This document shows positions 1-6,589 of a stretch of 6,817 bases of DNA, piece by piece. Made by a program: the position numbers and the translations under genes. The notes under the pieces were generated by a model. That model searched no databases, was not told the DNA's origin, and saw nothing but the letters and a program-made list of their open reading frames with translations. The first letter of the stretch is position 1. The number at the start of each line of letters is the position of its first letter. This stretch comes from Phycisphaerae bacterium. GTDB lineage: Bacteria; Planctomycetota; Phycisphaerae; SM23-33. Location: positions 1 through 6,817 of the forward strand of contig JAUWQU010000209.1 of assembly GCA_030610965.1 (NCBI GenBank), written 5' to 3'.

Positions 1-12
1 GGCGGGCTCCTT

Positions 13-41
13 CCCAGGGATTGCTATCCCTGGGCTTCGGG
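13..41 (+). repeat. hairpin repeat, copy 1
   Basis: CCCAGGGAT (13-21) pairs perfectly with ATCCCTGGG (26-34) around a TGCT loop, and CTTCGGG follows. Positions 13-41 are identical over 29 bases to the copy at 6661-6689 at the other end of the window. A 26-base inverted match lies at 162-187. The copies are intergenic and show no coding signal. I take it to be one member of a dispersed hairpin family; whether it is common in this genome cannot be seen from one window. Confidence 0.8.
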
Positions 42-161
42 GCTCTTTCGCAATCGCAAGTCTTGGGATGTAGGAGGATTGTTCCCGCATACTGAGACTC
101 CGGGGTGTTCCAGAAACATTGGGGACTGCGAGCAGTCTTCCATCGCAAACAAGATCGACCT

Positions 162-187
162 GAAGCCCAGGGATAGCAATCCCTGGG
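162..187 (-). repeat. hairpin repeat, copy 2 (inverted)
   Basis: This is the reverse complement of positions 13-38, exact over 26 bases, including the GAAG flank at 162-165. It has its own 9-bp stem (166-174 with 179-187) and can also pair with copy 1 across about 120 bases. It therefore lies in a pair with opposed ends, as in REPIN-like elements or very short inverted-repeat elements. I see no target-site duplication outside the pair. Confidence 0.8.
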
Positions 188-239
188 TGGGAATACCTCA
201 CAGTTAGGGACGCATACAATCTGAGTGCCGAACAGGATT

Positions 240-312
240 GGGACAGGCTACTTTTTCACTCTCACTTGTCAGCGACATCGGCGTCCTGATGGGCGAAAAA
301 GTAGCCTGTCCC
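240..312. repeat. 18-bp perfect inverted repeat after the propeller gene
   Basis: GGGACAGGCTACTTTTTC (240-257) and its exact reverse complement (295-312) are separated by 37 bases. The element starts 20 bases beyond the stop codon of the propeller gene. A transcript from either strand could fold an 18-bp stem. The T5/A5 runs lie inside the stem and not after it, so it does not match an intrinsic terminator, though it could protect or end the mRNA. The layout of two opposed units resembles REP/REPIN elements. Confidence 0.75.
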
Positions 313-331
313 CCTTGTTTGCTTTCTTGTC

Positions 332-3181
332 TCATCGTTTGCCCGCCGTCGGCGGGGCGGGTACTTTGGCGGTGGTCGATGCATCGCCGATGCAGGTTAT
401 GCCCCCTTCGGCCAGGGACACGTACAGTCGGCCGTAGGCTGCGGCCAGGCCGTCCCAGATCGGTTGACCGCCGATGGCCAACTCGCCGATCTTCTTGCCG
501 TCGGCGGCCGTGAAGACGTGCAGCTTGCCGCCGCTGTCGGCAGCGAAGAGCCTGTCGCCGGCGCGGGCCATCGCGACGATCTTTCCGATGCTCGCGGACC
601 ACTTCTTATCGAGCTTTTCCAACTCGTCGTAGGGCCCCCATTCCCTGCCGCCGGTCTTGGGCGGAGTGGTTTTCAGGGCGTAGGCGACCAGGCCGGAATC
701 CTTGTTGCCGCCCTGGCTGCGAGTGGCGCCCTTGTGAGGCGGCGGGCCGTAGAGGGTATGGTCGTCGAAGACCCACAGGGGCCGCTTCTGAGCGCTGCGG
801 TTGATGGCCGTGCCGTACGCCCACACGCCCATCGGCACGTACGCGCCGGCGGCGTTGCGATAGAAGGACCCTTTCTCGCGGTTGACCACCACGCGCGAGC
901 CGGCGACGCGGGCCCGCGAGACGGCCAGAACGTCCGGTCCGTCCATTACGGGTATGTCCACAGGGTCGTAGTCGTAGCCCACGCGCCCGTACCAGCGGCT
1001 GATGCCGTATTCCGTGACGGCCGACCGCCAGACGACGGCGCCGGAACTCGGCCGAAGGGCGCATACCTGGATCCCGCCGTCGGCAAGTGCCGACCGCCCG
1101 GCGACGACGAACGCCGTGCCCTTATGCACCAGCACGCTGCCGACGGCAGGCCAGGGCGACTCCAATTGCCCCCATGCGACGATCCGCCGGTCTTCCAGGC
1201 CGACGGCGCGCCGCCAGATCATCGCCCCGTCGGCGAGGTTGAGGCAGTAGACCCACCCGGCCCGCGTGCCGAACAGGCACAGTCCGTTGTACACGGTCGG
1301 CGGGGTGTCAACTCGCCCATTGGCGACGAAACTCCATCGCACCTTGCCCGTCCCTGCGTCCAGCGCGATTACCTCGTGCGCGTCCGGCAGCGCCGCCAGC
1401 ACGATCCCGCCGGCGACTACCGGCGCCGTCACCGGCCCGGTGACGAACGGATTGCCCTGCCACTCGTCGACCAGGGCGGCCTTGGTGGCAGAGCCCGTGC
1501 GAGTGGCCCATAGCTTGCGGAGCTTGCCCGTAACGGCCTCGCCGGTGGAGCCGCTGCGCCACGGGTCGCGCCGGTATGCGGGCCATTCGGCCGCGGCCTG
1601 ATCCTTCGGCGTCGGCTTCTGCCGAGCAGGCCAGGCCGGGCCCTGGACGAAGCTGTTTGCTCCGGACGTCGGCCCGCGCGAGCCGCCCGCGGGGGCAAGG
1701 CCCATGCAGCCCTCGACCATCGGGTAGCAGATGCAGTGGCTCCGGCAGCCCGTGTACGTGTTCAGCATGCCGTGCGCGGGGATCCAGCCGGGAAACTGGC
1801 TGTTCCAGCCGCACTCGCCCTTGGTTATCGCGTTGCGCTCGTGCTTGCCAGTGGCGACCTCGCTGAAGTTCAACTCGCCGGCGACCAGGAAACGCACCGT
1901 CGCCATCGGCGAATAGCAGTGGCCGCCGCCGCCGGGTATCTTCCGTACCTCCCGGCCGGTGCGAAGGTCGAGCTGCGTGAACCCGTTGGCCTGCACCCAC
2001 AACTGGCTGCCCAGGAAGAAAGCCCTGGCCTGCTTGTTATGCGTCATGCCGGGCTTGAAACTGTAGCTCCAGAGGTACTTGCCCACACCGGCCGTCATTA
2101 CGTGAACGGCGTTGCCGGGAGCGTCGTCGTTGAAGGACGAAGTCTCGTACGCCAGCGCGCCGGCGCCGTACGAGCATCCGCTCGCCTTGGCCAGCCAGGG
2201 GTATTGCTCGCTCCGCCATATCTGCTTGCCGGTTGCCAGTTCGACGCACACGGCCGCACATGCCCCGCCGCGGCGCGGGTTGCCGTCGACGAAGAACACC
2301 TTCTTGTCGCCGGCGACGGCATGTTTGGGGTTATCCGCCTTGACGGACCAACGCGGCCCGCCGCGAGCCACCGACTGCGCCCGGACCTCGCTGCCGGTCG
2401 CGACGATCAGGACGTCGTCGATGAGCAGTATCCGCGTGTTCCGCTCGGCCGGGCCGAACCGGCCGACGGGCTTGCCGCTAGCGGCGTCGATGGAGACGAC
2501 GTTGCTGCCGGAAACGCCGTAGAGCAGCTTGTCCGTCGCCACCTGGCACGCAAAGCCCCGCGTCCGCCACATGGGCAGCCCGTTGAAGGCGTCGCGCGCG
2601 GTGACGTGGCCGTAGAAGTTCCGCCCGTTGGCGCTGAGCATAGGCATGTGGTCGCGCGAGGCCTTGGCGATCCAGTGGATGCGGCGCGGCAGGCTCAGGG
2701 CCGTGTCGTTCGAGACCGGGTTGCCGTCCGGCCCGTGTCGCAGGTGCGTCCAGCCGTCCAGCTCCTTCGGCCAGGGCTTCTGGACCAGCTCTCGCCCGAT
2801 CCTCGCGACGCCGCCGGGAACCAGCACGCGCATGATATCCGCCCGCAGGACTGCGTCCGCGGCGTCAACTACCAGCAGGTTCACCAGGTTGTCGGCGTAC
2901 GGCAGGTGCGTCCCGGCCCAGTGCTCGGCCGATATCTGCCCGTAGGAACCTGTCCGACGGAACAGACGCTGCGCCTGCTGGGCCTTTTTCGCGTCCTTGG
3001 CCAGACCGTGGACCAGGAACGTACCGCCGCCGCCAAGTTGCAGCGTCCGCTCGCCAGTGCCGCAATTGACGTGAACCAGCAGCCCGCCGGTCGGGAGGGC
3101 AGGATCGGCCGCGATGGCAAATGGCAGAACCGCCAACGTGCAGATCGCCGCAAGAATCATTCGGGGTCGGATAATCCTCAT
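332..3181 (-). CDS. exported PQQ-like beta-propeller protein with methyltransferase-like N-terminal domain
   Basis: This is an intact protein of 949 residues. Residues 1-25 look like a Sec signal peptide (basic start, hydrophobic core, AIA-AD cleavage), so it probably acts in the periplasm or envelope. Residues 31-128 resemble a class I SAM-methyltransferase core: VNCGTGERTLQL (38-49), HLPYADNLVNLLVV (92-105) and IMRVLVPGGVARIG (116-129). Two propeller halves follow. The first opens near LDGWTHLRHGPDGN (141-154); the second opens at WPAYRRDPWRSG (533-544), a typical start for such domains. A textbook PQQ-type blade is VIALDAGTGKVRW (604-616). Cysteines cluster at 422, 457, 479, 483, 485 and 492. 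The ATG at 3181 has AAGGAG eight bases upstream. An AT-rich patch at about 3266-3295 may hold the promoter, but I see no clear hexamers. Substrate and cofactor are unknown, and such propellers often serve as binding scaffolds without PQQ. BamB-like annotation would rest on the repeats only. It is probably Planctomycetota-type. Confidence 0.93.
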   Translation of the reverse strand: MRIIRPRMILAAICTLAVLPFAIAADPALPTGGLLVHVNCGTGERTLQLGGGGTFLVHGLAKDAKKAQQAQRLFRRTGSYGQISAEHWAGTHLPYADNLVNLLVVDAADAVLRADIMRVLVPGGVARIGRELVQKPWPKELDGWTHLRHGPDGNPVSNDTALSLPRRIHWIAKASRDHMPMLSANGRNFYGHVTARDAFNGLPMWRTRGFACQVATDKLLYGVSGSNVVSIDAASGKPVGRFGPAERNTRILLIDDVLIVATGSEVRAQSVARGGPRWSVKADNPKHAVAGDKKVFFVDGNPRRGGACAAVCVELATGKQIWRSEQYPWLAKASGCSYGAGALAYETSSFNDDAPGNAVHVMTAGVGKYLWSYSFKPGMTHNKQARAFFLGSQLWVQANGFTQLDLRTGREVRKIPGGGGHCYSPMATVRFLVAGELNFSEVATGKHERNAITKGECGWNSQFPGWIPAHGMLNTYTGCRSHCICYPMVEGCMGLAPAGGSRGPTSGANSFVQGPAWPARQKPTPKDQAAAEWPAYRRDPWRSGSTGEAVTGKLRKLWATRTGSATKAALVDEWQGNPFVTGPVTAPVVAGGIVLAALPDAHEVIALDAGTGKVRWSFVANGRVDTPPTVYNGLCLFGTRAGWVYCLNLADGAMIWRRAVGLEDRRIVAWGQLESPWPAVGSVLVHKGTAFVVAGRSALADGGIQVCALRPSSGAVVWRSAVTEYGISRWYGRVGYDYDPVDIPVMDGPDVLAVSRARVAGSRVVVNREKGSFYRNAAGAYVPMGVWAYGTAINRSAQKRPLWVFDDHTLYGPPPHKGATRSQGGNKDSGLVAYALKTTPPKTGGREWGPYDELEKLDKKWSASIGKIVAMARAGDRLFAADSGGKLHVFTAADGKKIGELAIGGQPIWDGLAAAYGRLYVSLAEGGITCIGDASTTAKVPAPPTAGKR

Positions 3182-3189
3182 CTCACGTG

Positions 3190-3195
3190 CTCCTT
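3190..3195 (-). promoter_or_regulatory. ribosome binding site of the propeller gene
   Basis: The minus strand reads AAGGAG eight bases before the ATG at 3181. This is the strongest Shine-Dalgarno sequence in the window and fixes the start of the 949-residue protein. A palindromic CACGTG lies between it and the ATG. Confidence 0.8.
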
Positions 3196-3342
3196 ATGGA
3201 AGCCACAGCCCGCCGCCAACGGCGCGAACAACCCACCCGCATCCGTCGGGGGCGTGCCAACAACTCAATACAATGAACGATAAGAATACGTGAAGCTTGC
3301 CTGGATTTCGACGCCTAGGCAGCCTCCGCCTGCCGCGCCAAG

Positions 3343-3660
3343 CTATCGACCCAAAGCTTCGGAAATGCTCGCACCAACCGTGCGCCGGCTTCGATCGAGC
3401 GCATCGACCGCGCTCGCGAACCGCACAGCCGCCGCCCGGCGTATGCTACGGCCATCCCAAAGAAAGTTGCCCTTGTCCTGAAACACCGCCCGAAGTTCCG
3501 CAACGCCGCCAAGGACGCCGGCGGCCCCGTGGTTGATACCCATAGCATCGCATGTGCTGACTATGGCTTGCCATAATCGGTCGAACTCGTCAATGTTCTT
3601 CAGTTCGGCGGCTCGGGAACCGTTGGCCACGTCAAACGACCAAAACGAGTTGGCCTGCAC
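3343..3660 (-). CDS. small hypothetical protein
   Basis: This open frame would give 105 residues from a GTG at 3660, with a TAG stop at 3343-3345. The frame also stays open upstream to an ATG at 3720, but that start would overlap the metallophosphoesterase and add a proline/arginine-rich stretch that looks like an out-of-frame reading. The GTG lies 13 bases after the metallophosphoesterase stop, with AGGGG about ten bases further upstream, so translational coupling is plausible. From residue 20 on, the product looks mostly helical and charged (NIDEFDRLWQAIVSTCDAMG, then AAVRFASAVDALDRSRR), with no signal peptide, membrane segment or recognised motif. Third codon positions are GC-rich, roughly two thirds by hand count, as expected for coding but not decisive in GC-rich DNA. 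I do not recognise the family. It could be a genuine small protein, a fragment of a larger gene, or a chance frame. Confidence 0.4.
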   Translation of the reverse strand: MQANSFWSFDVANGSRAAELKNIDEFDRLWQAIVSTCDAMGINHGAAGVLGGVAELRAVFQDKGNFLWDGRSIRRAAAVRFASAVDALDRSRRTVGASISEALGR

Positions 3661-3673
3661 AAGGGCTGGGCCC

Positions 3674-4666
3674 CTACTGCCCCGCCTCCGGGGCGGAATC
3701 GGCCGGCGGTGCGGGGGCAAGTTCGATCAGCGTTATTTCCGGGCGGGCCAGGAAGCGCACTCGCGGGGCCGGGCCGCCTTCCATGCCGAGGCCGCGATTC
3801 ACGTACAGGTGCGTCGAACCGACCTGGTACAAGCCGCGCTCGAACCGCTTGCCGTGGCGAGACACCGTCACCAGCGCCCCGTAAAACGGCAGGGCTACCT
3901 GCCCGCCGTGCGTGTGGCCGGAAAGCTGAAGGTCCACGTCGCCGCGGGCTGCGACCTCAAGGATCGGGTCGGGGAGGTGATACAGCAGCACCTTGCATGC
4001 CCCTTCGGGCGACGCAGCCAGGGCGGCGGCTAACTTTGGCTTGTCGTAAGCCGGCGAGCCGACGAACCACACGTCGGCCCCGGCGGCAGTTATCTTGACG
4101 GCCTCGCCGGACAGTTCCCGCACCCCGGTGCCGCCGAAGAAGTCCAGGCCGCCGAACCCGTCCACGTCCCAGTTGCCTCGCACCGCCAGCGTCGGGGCGA
4201 TCTCAGCCAGGCGGGTCATGCACCGGCGAAACCGGCCAAGGCCCTCGCGATCATTCAATGAGTCCCCCGTATAGACGATCACGTCGGGCGCCAGGCCCGC
4301 GACGATGTCGGGAACCTCTTCCTCAAGGCCGGCGGAGGCCTCGCAGTGAAAATCGCTGACCTGAACGATCCGCACGGGACGGCTCGCCCCGCGGAGCCGG
4401 CCGCTGACGACCCGAACCCGCGTAACCAGCACCCATCGCGGCTCGATGAAGTACCCGTACGCCATGCACAACACCCCCACAGCCGCCACGGCCAGCACCG
4501 CCCGCCGCAGCCAGACATACCACGGATGTGCCGTGGCCCACGCTTGCCCCCGCCACCCCGCAAGCCAACCCCACGCCGCATGCACGAGCATCCCCCCGGC
4601 CGCCAGATACAGCACCACCAGCAAGCCCAGGAACACCAAAATCACAAGCTTTTCCGAGAAACGCAT
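3674..4666 (-). CDS. membrane-anchored calcineurin-like metallophosphoesterase (YkuE/YaeI type)
   Basis: From the ATG at 4666 the protein has 330 residues. Two hydrophobic segments (about 8-30 and 54-74) anchor it, and the catalytic domain follows. All metal-binding motifs are present in order: SDFH (D105, H107), TGD (D135), GNWD (N165), YHLPD (H230) and SGHTHGGQ (H251, H253). The GGQ after the last histidine is typical of YkuE/YaeI relatives. The third motif has tryptophan where most family members have the catalytic histidine of GNHD. The segment after the second membrane helix is rich in arginine, which suggests a cytoplasmic catalytic domain. Known relatives hydrolyse phosphomonoesters or phosphodiesters, and chlamydial LpxG of this superfamily cleaves UDP-diacylglucosamine in lipid A synthesis; the substrate here is unknown. 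An in-frame GTG at 4729 would add 21 glycine-rich residues without a ribosome site, so I prefer the ATG, although its own GAGG is very close. The last codons contain a GC hairpin (3679-3694). Confidence 0.92.
   Translation of the reverse strand: MRFSEKLVILVFLGLLVVLYLAAGGMLVHAAWGWLAGWRGQAWATAHPWYVWLRRAVLAVAAVGVLCMAYGYFIEPRWVLVTRVRVVSGRLRGASRPVRIVQVSDFHCEASAGLEEEVPDIVAGLAPDVIVYTGDSLNDREGLGRFRRCMTRLAEIAPTLAVRGNWDVDGFGGLDFFGGTGVRELSGEAVKITAAGADVWFVGSPAYDKPKLAAALAASPEGACKVLLYHLPDPILEVAARGDVDLQLSGHTHGGQVALPFYGALVTVSRHGKRFERGLYQVGSTHLYVNRGLGMEGGPAPRVRFLARPEITLIELAPAPPADSAPEAGQ
3679..3694. repeat. GC-rich hairpin at the end of the metallophosphoesterase gene
   Basis: GCCCCG (3679-3684) pairs with CGGGGC (3689-3694) around a CCTC loop, inside the last codons before the TAG at 3674-3676. 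No T-run follows on the minus strand and the next ORF begins 13 bases after the stop, so it is unlikely to end transcription. It could affect mRNA stability or translation of the next frame, or simply reflect high GC. Confidence 0.35.
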
Positions 4667-4822
4667 GGCCTCAGGATATACGCCAATACCCCCGCCCGCA
4701 ACAAGGCCGCCTCCGACGGGCTTTCCCACGGCTCGCGCCGCGGGCTTGCACGTGCCGCCCCACGGGGGCTCAAAGACACCATCGCGGGCAGTGCTCGCCG
4801 GTCTTGCTATGATTCCGCGCCG

Positions 4823-6577
4823 TCATCGGCCACCCTCACCCGGCCCTAAAGGGCCACCCTCTTCCGGCAAGGTAGATAGGTTAAGAGGCGCGGGTGTTTC
4901 GGGCCAGCCCATGGCCTCGGTGATCTCGTCTTTCTTCTTATCGACGAGGTATCGGCCGACGGCGAAGAGGAGCTTCTGTTCTGGCCCGGAGAGGTTGTAC
5001 CAGGTCCACACGCCGCGAGCGAGAGCGAAGGGCGTCTCTTTGGTGGAGCGCCCCAGGCCCCGGCGGCGGAGGGCAGCGAGGTCCTCCGGGCCAAAGCCGA
5101 AGCGCTCGAGCGGCTTGAGGTCCTGGCAGTCCAGCAGGTCGTCGAAGCTCAGGAAGATCACGCGGATGTCCGTCGGCGGGTTTCGCGACGAGCACAGGCC
5201 GCGGATCACCTCTCGGTATCGGGTCCGCCAGGCGTCGAGGAATGCGGTAGCCATGCGAAATGCCGTGGCCAGCGCGGCCGGGGCGGTGTCGTACTTCGAG
5301 TACGGCGTCAGCGGCCCGTTGAAGGCGTCGATAACGATGAGCACCTTCCGCGTCGCGGTGTCCTGCCTCAGCATTCGGATGGCGGTCATTGCCCCGAACA
5401 CGTCGGCCAGGCCACCATCGACGAGGTGCAGATACGGGTTGGCGGGGTCCATGCCGCTTTGCAGCGTGCATGCTGGGATGAGCACGGGAAACGTCCCGCT
5501 GGCGGTCAGACCGATCGCCAGCGGCACCTCGTAGGCGAAGGCCTTCTTCCGGACGGGAATGTTGGCGTCGGCACCGCCCGCTCGGGCCCGGCCTACGGTG
5601 TCGCGGCGGACCCTGGCCAGCCGATGCGTGTAGCCGCGGATGTCATACAGCAGCAGGTGCTCCGGCGTGAACGGGAAGATGGCCGCGTTCTCGTAGGCGG
5701 TGGCGTTGGCGGCCCAGTATGGCAGGCGAACGGGGCGGTCGACATCATCGCGCGGAACGAACACGTCCGAGAGCCGCAGGCTGGCGTCCCGCGCGAGCCC
5801 GGCCTGGGGCGAACCGGGCAACTTTAGTTTCCGGGCCCGCCACAGCCGGCCCAGGATGCGGTCGTCGAATGAGTTCTCCAGGAAATCGCCGCGATGGAAC
5901 GAGCCCGCCATCAGGATCGTCAGCGCGCCGCGGATGATGTCGTCGACGTAATTGTACTGAAGGTTCTCCCGCAGGTCCGGATCCGTGAGCTGCCGGGCAA
6001 GCGGCGTCTTGCCGCCGCCGGCCAGCGCCTCAGCCAAGGAGTAGCCACCAGGCGCGCCGCTGAACAGTTGGTAGTCATGCAGGCTGGAGATGTACCCGGC
6101 CGCGCATAGCCCGCCGCCGGAAACCGTCGATAGATAGTCCACCTCGACAAGTGCGTTGGCGGCGCGGGCCTGGGGCACGTTGGCGTCAGCCGCGTTGGCG
6201 TTATCGCCGCCGGCGCCGCCGGGGCGTTTGAGTTGCTCCAACCCAAGCAGCACTCCTACGGAGAAGTTGCCCGCGCGGTGTCCGCCGCCGGAAATCGCCA
6301 GCGCCACCGCCAAATCCGCATCCTGCGGGCCCAGTCGCTGCTGGACGGGCTTGTATCCGTCAAGGTCGACGGGGCATTCCTGGAACCGCTCGCCCCGGCA
6401 CGGGCCGATCAGCGTGGTCGCATCCTGCGTGGCGCAGCCAGGCAGGGCCAACGCCGCAACGGCCAGGGCCAACATACCGACAGCCCGCAAGCTTCCAGGA
6501 ACACGGATGGCCGTGCTGAGCGGCAAGCTCGCCCGGCGCCGGCAGGTTCCCGGGATTTGAACCCCGTTTGTTCGCAT
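4823..6577 (-). CDS. patatin-like phospholipase, lipoprotein
   Basis: A predicted lipid acyl hydrolase of 584 residues from the ATG at 6577. Residues 33-48 form a hydrophobic lipoprotein signal ending in LALPGC, with the lipidated cysteine at 48 followed by Ala-Thr, which favours the outer membrane by the E. coli rule. Patatin hallmarks follow in order: oxyanion loop ISGGGHRAG (95-103), nucleophile elbow STVSGGG with Ser153, an RGDFLE segment near 229, and catalytic Asp387 in LVDGG. The elbow has Thr two residues before the serine instead of the Gly of GxSxG; such SGG elbows occur in patatin-like families. An Ala/Asn/Gly-rich insert (about 120-143) precedes the elbow. The start is uncertain: a GTG at 6598 is in frame but overlaps a likely promoter, and TTG codons at 6526 and 6490 would give shorter signal peptides; none has a strong ribosome site. 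The final residues are encoded within a palindromic repeat-like sequence. The activity is likely phospholipase A-like; the true substrate is unknown. Confidence 0.92.
   Translation of the reverse strand: MRTNGVQIPGTCRRRASLPLSTAIRVPGSLRAVGMLALAVAALALPGCATQDATTLIGPCRGERFQECPVDLDGYKPVQQRLGPQDADLAVALAISGGGHRAGNFSVGVLLGLEQLKRPGGAGGDNANAADANVPQARAANALVEVDYLSTVSGGGLCAAGYISSLHDYQLFSGAPGGYSLAEALAGGGKTPLARQLTDPDLRENLQYNYVDDIIRGALTILMAGSFHRGDFLENSFDDRILGRLWRARKLKLPGSPQAGLARDASLRLSDVFVPRDDVDRPVRLPYWAANATAYENAAIFPFTPEHLLLYDIRGYTHRLARVRRDTVGRARAGGADANIPVRKKAFAYEVPLAIGLTASGTFPVLIPACTLQSGMDPANPYLHLVDGGLADVFGAMTAIRMLRQDTATRKVLIVIDAFNGPLTPYSKYDTAPAALATAFRMATAFLDAWRTRYREVIRGLCSSRNPPTDIRVIFLSFDDLLDCQDLKPLERFGFGPEDLAALRRRGLGRSTKETPFALARGVWTWYNLSGPEQKLLFAVGRYLVDKKKDEITEAMGWPETPAPLNLSTLPEEGGPLGPGEGGR
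4830..4861. repeat. palindromic repeat-like element overlapping the phospholipase stop region
   Basis: The palindrome GGCCCT-AA-AGGGCC (4842-4855) is flanked by direct copies of CCACCCTC at 4830-4837 and 4854-4861. It encodes most of the final dozen residues of the phospholipase (GGPLGPGEGG), which are low in complexity and unlike the rest of the protein. Dispersed intergenic repeats with a similar CACCCTC/GGCCCT composition occur in various bacteria; membership of such a family is my inference. It could also act as a hairpin near the mRNA end. Confidence 0.5.
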
Positions 6578-6589
6578 GGTGCATGAGAG

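Larger units (their letters stand above)
1..331. other. gene-free left flank with palindromic repeats
   Basis: I find no convincing coding region here; short frames on both strands lack a start with a ribosome site and show no recognisable domain. The stretch holds two oppositely oriented copies of a hairpin repeat (13-41 and 162-187) and an 18-bp inverted repeat (240-312) just after the propeller gene. Between the hairpin copies lies about 120 bp of unremarkable sequence with one small hairpin: GACTGC at 124-129 pairs with GCAGTC at 132-137. No run of Ts follows any stem, so none is a classical intrinsic terminator. Confidence 0.6.

Noticed and set aside
13..187. The repeats at the left end considered as a CRISPR array.
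   Set aside because: There are only two copies, in opposite orientation and about 120 bases apart, with no regular spacers and no cas genes.
342..356. Hairpin CCCGCC/GGCGGG in the last codons of the propeller gene, considered as a terminator.
   Set aside because: It lies before the stop codon and no T-run follows on the minus strand.
3253..3259. TGGCACG on the minus strand upstream of the propeller gene, like a sigma54 -24 element.
   Set aside because: The -12 TTGC element is absent at the required spacing.
1736..3283. Long plus-strand open frame (515 codons) opposite the propeller gene, with further long plus-strand frames at 464-1513 and 4446-5534.
   Set aside because: They lie antisense to genes with clear domain motifs, have arginine/proline/alanine-rich composition typical of GC-rich shadow frames, and show no recognisable domain.
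4805..4813. Plus-strand TGCTATGAT, an extended -10-like sequence.
   Set aside because: It points into the antisense strand of the phospholipase gene, has no good -35, and no gene lies downstream in that direction.
6552..6565. Minus-strand GGGGTTCAAATCCC resembles the T-arm of a tRNA, possibly an attachment-site remnant.
   Set aside because: The T-stem has a mismatch at its second pair, no acceptor partner lies about 70 bases upstream, and no CCA or anticodon arm is visible. It is probably chance.
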